Source: Nemertoderma westbladi (lineage: Eukaryota; Xenacoelomorpha; Nemertodermatida; Nemertodermatidae). Taken from it: a stretch of DNA of 64,000 nt. The translations under genes and the position numbers were made by a program. Numbering within the stretch: position 1 is the first letter of the stretch; every line of letters starts with the position of its first letter. Of the stretch, positions 48,651 through 59,240 are shown piece after piece. The notes beneath the pieces are model-generated. The model saw only the letters and a program-made list of their open reading frames with translations, was not told the DNA's origin and made no database searches. The stretch is from NCBI GenBank assembly GCA_032718475.1, contig JAUCBJ010007966.1:1-64000 (forward strand). The letters run 5' to 3'.

Positions 48651-49027
48651 CATATTTGGCAAGAAAGGAATTCCACGGTATTCGCCGTGCTTACTGCTAA
48701 TTCAGTTGTAAGGCGTCGGTGGTTGGATAATGAAATGCATTTAAGTTAACATTTAATTTCGTATGGAAAAATAATAATTTTAAACATTCATACATTTTAT
48801 AAGTTACAATAGAATGAACGTTTTAACACAAACGTTCTGATATTATAAACGGAAAAATGTTGAAAAGGTTCTCAATTTGAAAATGTATAATTTTCCAAAG
48901 GACTATCTGCCTCAAATGAGCAGCAATGTATGTTAGGAAAAATATGAGAAAATATTTATTGTAACCCATATAAGAAGCAAATAATGTTAGTTGGAGACAC
49001 GAATCCGGGAAAGTTCATCGAATACGA

Positions 49028-50276
49028 TACGATACGATGATCAGCATGCTGCATTGCAGCTCCATTATATACATTACATATATATTAAGAATGCTGTGCC
49101 GGCTTGTCGACAAAATTGCGACGCCACAACTCCCTATCACCCATGACATTTGCTAGATCATCCGCATCTTCAAGGCCAGTGTCCTTTAAGATGCGTCTCA
49201 AGAAAGTCATTGGCTGTCCACCAGGCTTATTCACTCCATGAGGCCGCCAAAGCCAAGATTATGCACTGGCTCGTCTTCACGCCGAAAGCAATGTCCTGCA
49301 AAGCGGAGGCGATTTTGTTCTAGTGTCAAGCTTGGGGGAGCCAATAAGACATCTCCAATGTTATATAGTGTCTGGTTGGAGATGTGTGCATTGTACTTGA
49401 CACAGTGAACCCGGCGTAGCATTCTTGTGAATGTGCCATCCAGAGATTTGGTGTCCTCAGCAGTTAGAGCCCAGCATGGACTCCCATAGAGGAGTACTGG
49501 AACTACTGCGGCTCTAAATAATCGGACCTTAAGTTTCCGATGAATTCTCGGTGACTTCCAAATCCTGGAAAGCCCATTCAAGGCTTCCCATGCCTTTCCC
49601 TTACGTATTCGAAGGTCCTCACCTGACTTCCAGATCCATGATCCCCAGTTAACAGAAGTCGTCCACATGCTCAACCATACCATCCTTTGAGCTTATGCTC
49701 ATCCGGTCATAGACTTGCTGAGAACTTTCAAAGTTAACTGTCAAAAGTTTGGTCTTTCTGGAGTTAATAAAAAGACCACCACTAGAAGCAGACTGTTCTA
49801 ATGAGCTGAAGAGCCGTTGGGTTCCCTCTAGTGATTTTGAGAGTACCCCTAAGTCATCAGCAAAGTCTAGATCAGTTAGGTACTTGGCAGGATTTCCTCG
49901 ACTTCTGGAGCCAGTAGGTGGAGTTACCACCACCCCATCATCATTATGATGATCTAAGGACATGCGTAGAACATAGTCAACCACAATTATGAACAAGAAT
50001 GGCGCAAGTGTGTCTCCCTGGAGGACGCCCCATAACACTTCAAATGGTTCTGTGTCACCGTCAACGGTAGACACAAATGTTGTCGAACCATCGTATACTG
50101 ATCTGATTGCTGCAATAATTTCATCAGGAATCCCATATAATGAAAGTATGCTGAACATAGTAAGCGATAGACTGAATCAAAGGCCTTGAAGAAGTCAACA
50201 AAGTCAACAAATTTTGATAACTCTTCAATTATCCTTCTAAGTGCCAAAATGGGCTCCATGGTCATCCTAATATGGC
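49028..50276 (-). mobile_element. 5'-truncated LINE copy with 10-bp target duplication
   Basis: APE-type non-LTR retrotransposon, best kept as RTE-like with clade uncertain. The minus strand, across at least two frameshifts, encodes reverse-transcriptase motifs: VDFFKAFDSVYR (domain A), GVLQGDTLAPFLFI (domain B), and LTDLDFADDLGVL (catalytic FADD), then thumb and C-terminal segments YGSPCWALTAEDTKSLDG and LRFAGHCFRREDEP. Endonuclease and 5' parts are missing. Identical TCGAATACGA repeats flank it at 49018-49027 and 50277-50286, as expected for target-primed reverse transcription. The 3' tail is a short TACGA repeat overlapping the duplication. Confidence 0.9.
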
Positions 50277-50550
50277 TCGAATACGAAGACTGCTTGAAAA
50301 ATTACCAGTTGTCATGAAACATATGATAATAATTATTATTACTCTAAAATTCCATGCAAATGTAGGAATGCAAAAATCGTAAATATAATTAATTAAAAAA
50401 TATAAAACTCTTAGAAAAAATAGATGTTCTACCACAATCTCTACCTAGTATACTGAATAGATATAAATGAAATTGAAACATGAAATCGATGGAGAGCACT
50501 TCAGCAATTACAGCTGTAAATATATAACAAAATGTTTGTAATGAAACATC

Positions 50551-50718
50551 CTACTTAGCACGCAAGGAATGGGAGGCGGTGATTTTACTATTCCCCAAAT
50601 AGTTCATTTGCCAAGCTTTTTGTTGTTTCGTATTTTGTTGCATCAGCCAAAGATTTGTCTTCTTTCTCTCCTTCAGAAATGTGCTAATCTCTCGTTCCAT
50701 TTTGTAATTTTCTCTCGC
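50551..50718 (-). CDS. Unrecognised gene, terminal exon
   Basis: Acceptor ACTTCGTTTTAG before 50718; 55 codons to a TAG at 50551. Phase 0, continuing from the donor CAG-GTTAGT of the exon at 50852. It encodes ARENYKMEREISTFLKERKK then TNLWLMQQNTKQQKAWQMNY, a charged, helix-prone tail with possible coiled-coil character. No family recognised. The minus-strand poly(A) site is not resolved. Confidence 0.6.
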   Translation of the reverse strand, partial: ARENYKMEREISTFLKERKKTNLWLMQQNTKQQKAWQMNYLGNSKITASHSLRAK

Positions 50719-50851
50719 CTAAAACGAAGTAATAATATTTCATCTGAAAATTAATAGATTTCTGAGATTCTTGAGGTAGTTTCTTAAACACCAATCTAAA
50801 AGTAGTAAAAACTTAAATCAAAATCCTCCAAACAGCTCCATACTCACTAAC

Positions 50852-51072
50852 CTGAAATTTTTTGCATTGAAGTTTATACTTTTCATTACTATCCGGCGAT
50901 TTTGTGCGAAACACTAAATGACCTTTCCTAATCTCAGAACCTGCCCCATTCTCTCCACCGCTATTACCCATAACATCAACAAAATCCTGAGTCTTCAACG
51001 ACGACTTATTGATTTCTCTTTCAGCTGCTTTGAAGCTCCTTTCTTGGTTCCTCAATGCGTGGGCGAGTGAAC
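50852..51072 (-). CDS. Unrecognised gene, internal exon
   Basis: Acceptor TGTTTTCTTTAG before 51072 and donor TTTCAG before GTTAGTGAG, both good. The exon opens with two bases (GT) that complete a codon begun by the last G of the exon at 52262, and ends in phase 0. It encodes SLAHALRNQERSFKAAEREI, a polar middle, then KGHLVFRTKSPDSNEKYKLQ. Hydrophilic, probably partly helical; function unknown. Confidence 0.65.
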
Positions 51073-51370
51073 CTAAAGAAAACACACTTAATAACCCAAC
51101 GATAATTTATTTTTGTAGAATTCGGAGGGTGATAGTTGATTTGAGACCGAAAAGGTAAACCTACGCTATATAATACTGTAAAGCGACCTAAGGTGTTATC
51201 ATTTTGGTATAATTTACTATTGTTTAAAGAAACTCGAATAATCCCTTCAAGCAATATTAAATTAACTTCTAGACCAGTTTGTGTTGCCCAACACGAATAT
51301 GAACTCCACAGTTGTTATAAGTATATTATATTATATACCATAGTTATAAGAAAGTTATAAGAGGTTTTAA

Positions 51371-52070
51371 ATAAAGACGGCACCCTGCCGCGTCCTGGGG
51401 GTCAGGATAATAGCTCTTTTAGTTTTCAAGTTATAACAATTTCCATTTAGGGATCCCTATTGAAATTACTATTACTATGTATAATAAAAGGTCGTTTATC
51501 TCCAAATATATTTTTTATGAAATTGTCAACTTCAAAACCCTACTACTTATACAATTTTTGAGTAATTAGTCTGACACTTTCTGTGGGTGTCTAGATAGCC
51601 ACCTTGCATAAAAGTATCAGACAACTTTTTGAAATTTATTGTTAATAAAATTTAATACTATTTATAACAAACCTAAAAAATTTTCATAAATTTGCAGCGC
51701 CACCTAGCGGTGCAGAATTATTTACACAAAATTTCGCCTGATAGTTATGTTGCCCCATCTTTGATCTATCATATAAAAAAACTTTCATGTGAATAGGTTC
51801 AAAACTTTAAAAGCCTTAGGGTTTTAAGCGCAACCAAGTTTTTTTATTGTTAACTAGTATTAACTAATATTAAATAGCGAACAATACAATTTTTCAAACC
51901 TCTCATGTAGAATAGCATCTTAGGTACTTATATTCCAAATTATAGCCAAAACCAAAAAAATTTGAAACGCTGAGAGTGATAAATCGAAGAGTTGTCCGAA
52001 AATGGTCTACCCCTTAATGAAAATGGTCCTGAATTATTCAGAATGAAAAAGGCGGCAGTGTGCCGCCTTT
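51371..52070. mobile_element. 700-bp TTAA-flanked MITE with hairpin ends
   Basis: TTAA occurs at 51367-51370 and 52071-52074. The ends are inverted copies: left AAAGACGGCACCCTGCCGC, and right (reverse complement) AAAGGCGGCACACTGCCGC. Each end is itself a hairpin; the right one is perfect, with a 12-bp stem AAAAAGGCGGCA / TGCCGCCTTTTT around GTG (52046-52072). The interior is AT-rich and non-coding. TTAA targets are typical of piggyBac-type transposition, but the ends do not begin with the usual CCC, so the superfamily is open. It lies in an intron of the unrecognised gene. Confidence 0.6.
51698..51711. promoter_or_regulatory. CTCF-like motif inside the MITE
   Basis: CGCCACCTAGCGGT matches 13 of 14 positions of a common CTCF core description (YGCCMYCTRSTGGY). 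It is embedded in the hairpin-like GCAGCGCCACCTAGCGGTGC, so it may equally be part of the transposon's own structure. Confidence 0.3.
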
Positions 52071-52261
52071 TTAAGCGATGGTACGCAAAGTGACGTCATT
52101 TGGTGTTATTTGTTAATTTGGATTGGAATGATTTGGAGTCAATAATATTTAATTGAAGCCGAGGTGTCCTTTAAGAATATAAGTGTTTCATCACTATTTT
52201 TTTCAATACGGCCTTTGTACCCTCAATCAATCTCTATGGGACCAGTATACCAATGACACAC

Positions 52262-53031
52262 CTGTACTCCAGGCATCCGTTTCCGTGACTTCCACCGGAT
52301 ACGACGGGTACCGTTTCAGTATGTCGTCCGCCATTACCAGCAGTTTCATGTTTTCCACCTCGTCGGAAGTAAACCCCGCCATCTTCGGGTCGTTCTCCAT
52401 CCCCACGTGGTGTCCCTGCCGTGGCGGTTTTGGCCTCGGCGCCAGGTAATTGTTCCGCCGTTCCCATGTACTCATCTTTCTTTGGGGATTAATTTTCTTG
52501 TCGTCGGAGTTCTGGGACATTCTGTTTTCGTTGTCGTTATCGTTATCGGCGGATGCAATCTCGGGAACCGGAATGAATGCGGCAACGCCTTTCCTGCGGG
52601 TCTTACCTTTGAGGTTTAGCCTGTCTGGAACGTTGGAACTACTTTCTGAGGATTCCTCCGCAATATTTGTTATTTCGACGGCCGCTGGGTCGTTAACAGT
52701 TTTAAATTTTTTAACTCTCGATTGTTTAACAATTGGAGGAGTTTCGAATTGGTTGAATCCGGAGCGGATGACGGAGATGCGTTTCATCCTCTGCGTTTCG
52801 TCCCGGACGAGGTCCTTGGAACCGCGTCTCTCGATCGTGATCACAGAAGTAAGCCGTCGCTTGCCCAACTGCTTGCGTGTCGGTGCGGTTGGCTTGGCAG
52901 GAATTGTTGCGTTGACAGATTCAGTAGCATCGCTATCCTTTTCCTCTCTATCAATATCTAAGTTATCGATATATTCATTAATATCGGTTGCGGGAAGAGG
53001 CGGTACTTTTTTTTGAATTGGTATTTTCTTC
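52262..53031 (-). CDS. Unrecognised gene, large internal exon
   Basis: Acceptor TATATTTTGCAG before 53031; donor GAGTACAG before GTGTGT. It starts with one base completing an arginine codon (phase 2) and ends with one base (phase 1), matching both neighbours. About 256 codons. The order is KKIPIQKKVPPLPATDINEY, an acidic stretch, a basic block LGKRRLTSVITIERRGSKDL, a serine/acid-rich part, RPKPPRQGHHVGMENDPKMA, and a conserved-looking end DEVENMKLLVMADDILKRYP followed by SYPVEVTETDAWST. Mostly disordered in character with a helical end. No domain recognised. Confidence 0.7.
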
Positions 53032-53515
53032 CTGCAAAATATATAATAATTATTTAATTAAAATCTTATAATGTAACATTTTATAAGATTACAATGCAAT
53101 TCGATCACCAGAGTTTAGTAGGTTATACTGCTTTGGGTTTTAAATAAATATATACTATGGCATGGTAAGGAATATATGAATGAATTACATTACTTTTTAT
53201 TAATAAATATATGAGCATTAAATAGCATTAACATATATCCACTCTTTATTAACCTCGATCGGGCTCGGAAATAAAATAACTCGAGAACAGTGAAAAACTT
53301 CTACTTTTTCCCCTGTGAAACACAATTATTGAACTTAAATTGATACTTTTTAAACAGGAAATAACAGAAATTCAGGATTTTCAAAATTCATTCAAAAAAC
53401 AAAAAAACTTTTTCCCAAAAGGAAAAACGTAACCATAGGATTACATTCCCCGGCGAGGGAAAGCAAAATTTATAAGTATTGGGTACAATAGTACAATAGT
53501 ATTGAGTACAGTAAC
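53032..53515 (-). other. Intron of the unrecognised gene
   Basis: AT-rich, 484 bp, nothing recognised. On the minus strand it runs from GTTACT to TTTGCAG. Confidence 0.6.
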
Positions 53516-53781
53516 CTGGGATTCCATTTGGGAACATCGATTGTGTACCCAGTGAACTGGGAAGCCTTGTACTCCTTAGCCGGCACCATCCATGGCGGGT
53601 TCTCAGAGAACATCCATCGGGCGGTGTTACGTTGAGGGCTTGGGGAGCCAGTCGGTCCCGTTTCGTCCTCATCCTTGGTCGTTTCTTTTGGTTTATTGGA
53701 CGTTTCGTACCGTTTGCTATGGGTTTCTTTACCGGTAAATCCCTTTAATTGTTTCTTATTCACTGGCGCCTCATTCTGCAT
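53516..53781 (-). CDS. Unrecognised gene, most upstream exon found
   Basis: Open from an ATG at 53781 to a donor CCCAG before GTTACT. The end is in phase 2, and AG joined to the G of the next exon gives an arginine (PKWNPR-KKIP). It encodes GFTGKETHSKRYETSNKPKE, a proline/serine segment, then RWMFSENPPWMVPAKEYKAS and GYTIDVPKWNPR; the aromatic-rich end looks conserved. Whether the ATG is the true start or the exon opens at AATGCAG (before 53775) is undecided: a pyrimidine tract is lacking. A LINE begins 16 bp upstream. Confidence 0.6.
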
Positions 53782-53974
53782 TATTGGATGGTAATTATTT
53801 ATTTATTTATTAGTAAAAATCGGTTTTGCCGACGGTTTAAAAAGAGGTGCACATTCCCATTCATTTATGGGCTATTGAATTAAAACGCATGTATAACTGT
53901 AAATTAGAAGTAAAATTGCACAATAATAGGAGTACATTATAGTCCGAAAAACTCGAGTAAACGCCCATGTTTTG

Positions 53975-56954
53975 TTATAAACTCTGTTTGAGGCTATAGC
54001 AGTCTTTTATGAACGTAGCCTGCTCTTTAGTTTTGCAACTCGGATGTAGAGGTCGTAGGCGTTCTGTTAGATGTCCTCTATGGTAGCGGTAGTTCAGTAG
54101 AGACGATACTGACGGGAGTCCATGATCCAACGCTGCATATTTAATGCTGCTGCTGAGTCCCATGAACTTGGAAGTTGATCGCAGGTTTGATAGAAGGTTC
54201 ACCCGAAGACTAAGTTGCAGACAAAAATTAGGGCAATTAGTAGCTCTGAGTATGGTTCCAAGACAAGCCTTGACAGATTGCGTTGTGATCTGTGGTGTGT
54301 CAAAGAGAGTGTATAAACATTCGTTAGATACATAGTTGCCGACAAAGAGTAGGCCACGGAGTAGCTTTCTATAGTGGGCGTCAAGTCGCCCTTGGTCGTC
54401 GATGGACATTGCGCTTATGCTAAATCCTTGGGAGTGTAAGTAAGAGGGAATTGCTATTGATTTCCAGAAGTGTGAAATTACTTCTATAGGGTAGTGTTTC
54501 GCAGTCCAACCATTTCTAATAAATCTTTCTGATAGTATGGTGAGAGTACGTATACAATCAGCTAGGGGCATGCATTGCGATCTCAGAGTCACCCCCAGAA
54601 AGCTGATAAGTTCGGAGTCAGGCAAAAGTTTTCCACCAATATTTAGTGCAGCTGGAGTGTGATCGGTGTTCCTTGATTTGAAGACTGTCCCTTTTACTTT
54701 TGGTGGGGTCGGTTTGTAGCTTTAATTTATCCAATTCATTGCAAATTATATGAACCATTCTTTCCAATGACAGCCCAGAATTCGCTAAACACGAGGATAT
54801 CGTCAGCATAGTTAATGACCCATAATGCTGCCCTGTTGCTATTTGAGACTGTTGTGCATAATGCTTCATAGATAGACTCCGTGAAGAAGTTAAAAAGACA
54901 GGGCGAAATTAAGGATCCTTGTTTCACTCCTATTCTAACCTTGAAGCCACTGATGTCTACGCTGCCATCAATGGATATAAACATTAGCCCCAGTCTATAG
55001 TAACTGAATAGCACTCTGCATATGTATGGGTTTAAAACCTCCAGGAGTCGACTAAATAAAAGACAGTGGTCCACTGAGTCGAAGGCAGCGGCTATGTCAA
55101 CCTGGCAGGCAAAGGTGGGTATGGTAGATTGGCGGTTATGTTCAAGCTGTTCAAGAATTCCAGCAATTATTAAATCTATTCCGATTCCCTTTTGGTACGC
55201 TAGCTGCGCCGGATGATGTTTAGTAATGGTGGATAGGTAGTGTTTAAGTATTATCGCTTCGAACACCTTCGCGAATATGGATATACTAGAGATTGGCCTA
55301 TATGAGGTTGGGTCAGTCTGCTCTTTTCCTTTTCCCTTATAGATGCATGTAAGAATAGTTTCGCCAAACAGGTCAGGGACCACTCCAATTCTAAATGATG
55401 CGTTTATTACCATTGCGAATGATTTGCAGATGTCACTCTCCTTACTGTGTATCAGGTGCTCTACTGTTAGCATCCTGTTATCGGGAGACTTGCGTTTGGA
55501 AAGAGATAATATCAAATTGCGGATTGCCAATTCCGATACAGTGGGTATGTCAGCAGATCCTGTATTACAACGATCAGCAATATCATTATCAAGTTTAGTA
55601 ACGTCATCGCTACAGCTTTCCCTCCCAAACCGATATTTAAAGAAGTCTGTTAATTTTGACCTCATTTCTGGATCGCAAGGTTGTTTAGCCTTGTGTTTTG
55701 AATTGAAATGAGACCAGAAAGCTCTGGGATTACCCCTCATCTTGTTCGCCACATAGGTTATATTATCAGCTATCTGTGATTTGAGGAGCCAGTTTCTCAA
55801 CCGCATTATTGATCGTTTGGAGTTCTTGAAGTGAGTTTTGTATTCATCGTTGCCTTGCTTGCCTCTTTCTAACCATACTCGGTAAAGTTCCTTGGACGTT
55901 TTTAGTCTCTCTGACAGAAGTTTGTTTCTCACACGTAGGTTCCTTGTTTTCCTCCGCAGTTTGTTGATTGGTATATTATTGACAGCAGAGTTTGTAATTA
56001 TTTCTTGAAATTTGTTAGTAAAGGTATTTAAATCGTTAGCTGTCCACTCTGTGTTGTCTGGTTTCGTCTGTAGCAGCAAATTTTTGAGTTCACGGTTGAC
56101 TTCATTTTTGTAGTTGTTTAATTGATTCTCGGTGCTCCTGGACCAGTTGAATCGAATTGTCCGGCGAGTTTTGGACTTTGGGAGATGTGTTGAGGATGTA
56201 TTCCAGGAGGTGGAGTCAAAAGCTATGGAGCATGTGACTGGGACATGGTCTGAATGATTGAGGGTTTCATTAATTGTGAATATGTGACCATCGGTTATTG
56301 TTGATAGAGCCGACTGAGGAGTGAGGATGTGGTCGATGTAGCTTTGGCCCTGGCCATAGAAGGTATTGCAGGGCCCAGAGAACGAACCAAATGTGTCTAT
56401 AGCCGTGATGTTGTAGTCTTCAAGGAAGCGTATGAGATCTCTCCCTTGCATAGAAGGTTCAAGTCGACTAAATCTATCCCCCTGTTTGCTGCCTACATCT
56501 CCATTTGCATCCGTCAAAATGATAGGCATATGTGGTCATCATTATCACTAATCATGGATGCAAGCCGCCCAAGAAAATCGTTATAGGTTGATATCCCCTT
56601 ACTGGAATCAGTTGCGTATGCCGATATCAATAAAACTTTTGAACTATTTATGGTAGTTTTGATGCCAATGATGTCTCCCTTCGATTGAACCCTTGAATAA
56701 GAAGAGAAGAGGGTTTTTCTGAATAGCAAAGCTACCCCTCCTCTAGTTTGTGAGTTGCTTGTGTAGGTGGTAGTGTGTCCTGGTAGGTATTCACAATGAA
56801 AATCGTTAGAGTGGAAGTCCTCTAGAATTCGTTTACAGAACACTATGTCAAGCCAATGTTCTTGGACTGCAAGGACGTCAGTATCATTTAATAGCTTATA
56901 AGTATATTCGTAGTTGCCTGTAAGACCACATGCATTGAAGGTCATTATACGCAC
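53975..56954 (-). pseudogene. LINE ORF2: AP endonuclease and reverse transcriptase, frameshifted
   Basis: Opens MRIMTFNACGLTGNYEYTY, the usual start of an APE domain, with QEHWLD a little later. The frame shifts near 56520. The next part contains LTDANGDVGS and SDHVPV, the end of the endonuclease, followed by reverse transcriptase: LTCIYKGKGKEQTDPTSYRP, DIAAAFDSVDH (domain A), GVKQGSLISPCLFNFF (domain B) and INYADDILVFSE (catalytic YADD, where FADD is more usual). A second frameshift falls about 10 residues after YADD and a third near 54640. The last part (FLGVTLRS, then about 200 residues) is the thumb and C-terminal region. No RNase H motif seen. Confidence 0.85.
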
Positions 56955-56993
56955 TGATGTAATGAGAGGGGGTTTAGTGCTTTGGGGCTTCTG

Positions 56994-58448
56994 TCAATGG
57001 TGGTGCTGTTGTTGTCCATGATGGTTCGACATGGTAGGTTGGTGTGTGGGTGTGTCGGTGTGCATGTATTCTATATAATCATCTGTACTGTTCGTTTGCA
57101 GTTCATCAGTTGTTTTATTGTCATCCCAATGATGATATGACCGGTGTTCTTTGAGATAGTGATCATTATTCAGTCGTCCATCGCTTCTCTCTCTTATACT
57201 ATAATTGTCACTGTGATGTGCAGCCCATCCGTGATGATTACTACCATATATGTCTTCGTAAGAAGTTGGATTTATTAGTGGTGTATGAGGATCATAATTA
57301 GGGTGGTGTGTGAATGTGTGGAACTCTCTCATATAATGTTCAGTACCTGATAGGTGGAATATACTTTGGCGTGTGTACCATTCGGTGCACTTAATGCCAC
57401 CAGGCCAGAAGGAGTCTGCCAGAACGGTAGGCAGAAGGTGGTTATCTATAATGATCTTGAAGTTCTTTATTTTATTATCGATTCGGCTGGATGATCTGTA
57501 GGCAGTGACATTTCGTTCTTGTAGGTAGTTGGTTATATCATCATCTGTGTGTGACATATGAAGCCCGTTGATGAAAATGGCAGCTTTCTTGGTTCCACCT
57601 GGTTCAGCACAAAGCAGGTTGGTTTTCCTTTGAGTGGAGGTTCGAAAGTTGGATGAGTTGTTGTGAATGTTGGAAGTGACCTTGTTGGATTTGGCCGTGA
57701 GCAACGGCGGTTGATTTGGTACTTGTTTGCTTTGCACGTGGGAAATTTCGGTATCAAGAACCGAAAACCGATTGTGTTGGTTGCTAGGCTTCATGGTTTT
57801 CCTAGACAGGTTTGTATCCACAGGCTTTGAGGTACTGCTTCTGTATTTCTTTCTATATACTGACTCGGTCCAACCTGAGTTGTTATTCTCTGAGTTCTCG
57901 GCAGCCTCGGAATCTGTGGAGCATGCTACTGAGTCAATAGTTGTTAGGGAGCTAAATGAGTCATTGTGCTCACATTTTATGACATATGTTTCATTGATTC
58001 GGTTCATGGTAGCTGATGATCCTGATTGTAGGTTGTTAGACACCATGTTGTCGGTGAACACATTGTCCATACGTGAATGTTGTTGTGTTTGGCAACCAGA
58101 TGATTCGACTTTGTGCTCCAATAAGAGACGACAGTGGCGCTCACGAGTAAGCTCTTCTACAATGTTGTCATAATTCCCCTTTAGAGCGTCGTATTTATTT
58201 TCCATTTGACAGAGGCGTGTTTGAATTACTGCAATAGTATTGATCAGGTCCTGACGCAAGCATTCAATGGATTGCGTATTATCTGAGTATTCGGCATCTA
58301 GCGTTAAACGTTTCTTACAGGGTTCTGTAAATATCCCATCTTCTTTACAGCAGTAGAGTTCGTATATGTCATGTGCAAGTTCACCAGCTGCAGAACGGGT
58401 ACGAAGTTGCAACCTTGCACAGTTTTGAACTACATTATTAGGTGACAA
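56994..58448 (-). CDS. LINE ORF1 protein
   Basis: An intact 484-codon frame directly upstream of the endonuclease, 39 bp before its start. N-terminal third: a probable coiled coil around ENKYDALKGNYDNIVEELTR. Middle: polar and disordered. Then KKAAIFINGLHMSHTDDDIT and FKIIIDNHLLPTVLADSFWP, which fits the RRM-like nucleic-acid-binding fold found in many ORF1 proteins. The last hundred residues are histidine-rich. No CCHC zinc knuckle. It would coat the element RNA. The start may lie a little downstream. Confidence 0.75.
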   Translation of the reverse strand: MSPNNVVQNCARLQLRTRSAAGELAHDIYELYCCKEDGIFTEPCKKRLTLDAEYSDNTQSIECLRQDLINTIAVIQTRLCQMENKYDALKGNYDNIVEELTRERHCRLLLEHKVESSGCQTQQHSRMDNVFTDNMVSNNLQSGSSATMNRINETYVIKCEHNDSFSSLTTIDSVACSTDSEAAENSENNNSGWTESVYRKKYRSSTSKPVDTNLSRKTMKPSNQHNRFSVLDTEISHVQSKQVPNQPPLLTAKSNKVTSNIHNNSSNFRTSTQRKTNLLCAEPGGTKKAAIFINGLHMSHTDDDITNYLQERNVTAYRSSSRIDNKIKNFKIIIDNHLLPTVLADSFWPGGIKCTEWYTRQSIFHLSGTEHYMREFHTFTHHPNYDPHTPLINPTSYEDIYGSNHHGWAAHHSDNYSIRERSDGRLNNDHYLKEHRSYHHWDDNKTTDELQTNSTDDYIEYMHTDTPTHQPTMSNHHGQQQHHH

Positions 58449-58766
58449 TGGCTATGCTCTTTCGGAAATTTGCATTGTTCCATTTCTGAAACTAGGAAAT
58501 CCTGAGAGGAGTTTTATATTCGCGTGCATAATTTGGTCAGTTAAAGCGGTGGTTTTACTGTCTCTGTAGCGTGTTAAGAATATCCCTTGAGCGACTTGTA
58601 ATTACCGCTTGCTTTCACAACCAAGCGAAGATATTTTGGGGCCCAGGCACGTTTGATGATTTGAAGAAGACGGCAACGTACCTGTACCAGTTCCAATACA
58701 TTCCAGCACATATATAAGAAAATGGGTGGGAAAAAGAGAAAAGAAGTGGTTGATTCATGACCTACT

Positions 58767-59240
58767 ATAGATGCGACCCGCCAAGCTGCTACAAAGCCCC
58801 TAAATTTAGTGGGCCAGTTATTTCTCTTAGATAGAATCCCTGAAACAATAGGTCTAGCGCGTCGAAAGTACTTGGCCCTAACTAAAATTACGTCCTCTTT
58901 CAGAGGAGACAAATAAAAATGTAATAGCTCCCGTAGTTTTCGAGATATGAGGAGTTCCTGGCACCCATAACATATCAACACTTTTCGCAATTGATAAAAT
59001 TACACAAAATACATCACCCTTCAAAGACTTTGGTATAACCATACTATGCTTTTTTGTTTTGTTGAATTCATTACTAGTAATCGAAAGCAAGATTAGAAGC
59101 AACATTTTAATTTTTTTAAATAGATACTAAAAGATCACCAAAAGTGCAAATAGAACGTTTTTCAAAAGTGGTAAATTTACCCTATAGTTTGGCTAGAGAA
59201 GGTTTTAGAATTGTGCTGATCTCATTGGGAAGGTTTATTC
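58767..59240 (-). repeat. Dispersed repeat, copy 1 (inverted relative to 60940-61434)
   Basis: Reverse complement matches 60940-61434 over its whole length at clearly high identity, from TAAACCTTCCCAATGAGATC to GGCGGGTCGCATCTAT. The frame in this copy (GVFCVI...WVPGTPHISKTTGAI) is broken early in the other copy, so coding function is doubtful. The family is unidentified. Confidence 0.8.

Larger units (their letters stand above)
48357..49017. other. 5' flank of the LOXHD1-like gene
   Basis: Upstream region on the minus strand. The portion near 48540-48680 is less AT-rich than its surroundings and carries two X-box-like sites; the rest is AT-rich and featureless. No TATA box placed with confidence. 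Confidence 0.5.
53798..58597 (-). mobile_element. Near full-length LINE of a second family
   Basis: Minus-strand APE-type non-LTR retrotransposon with ORF1, then endonuclease and reverse transcriptase, ending in an (ATAA)n-type tail at 53798-53811. GTAATTA at both 53791-53797 and 58598-58604 is the probable target duplication, giving about 4.8 kb. Unrelated in sequence to the other LINE family in the window. Clade not fixed (CR1/jockey-like by layout). At least three frameshifts break the second frame, so this copy is inactive. Confidence 0.75.

Noticed and set aside
52046-52072. Rho-independent terminator (12-bp stem then T-run)
   Set aside because: Eukaryotic context; the hairpin is a terminal repeat of a MITE.
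58878-59105. 75-codon frame with a hydrophobic start
   Set aside because: It lies in a dispersed repeat and its second copy has an early stop.
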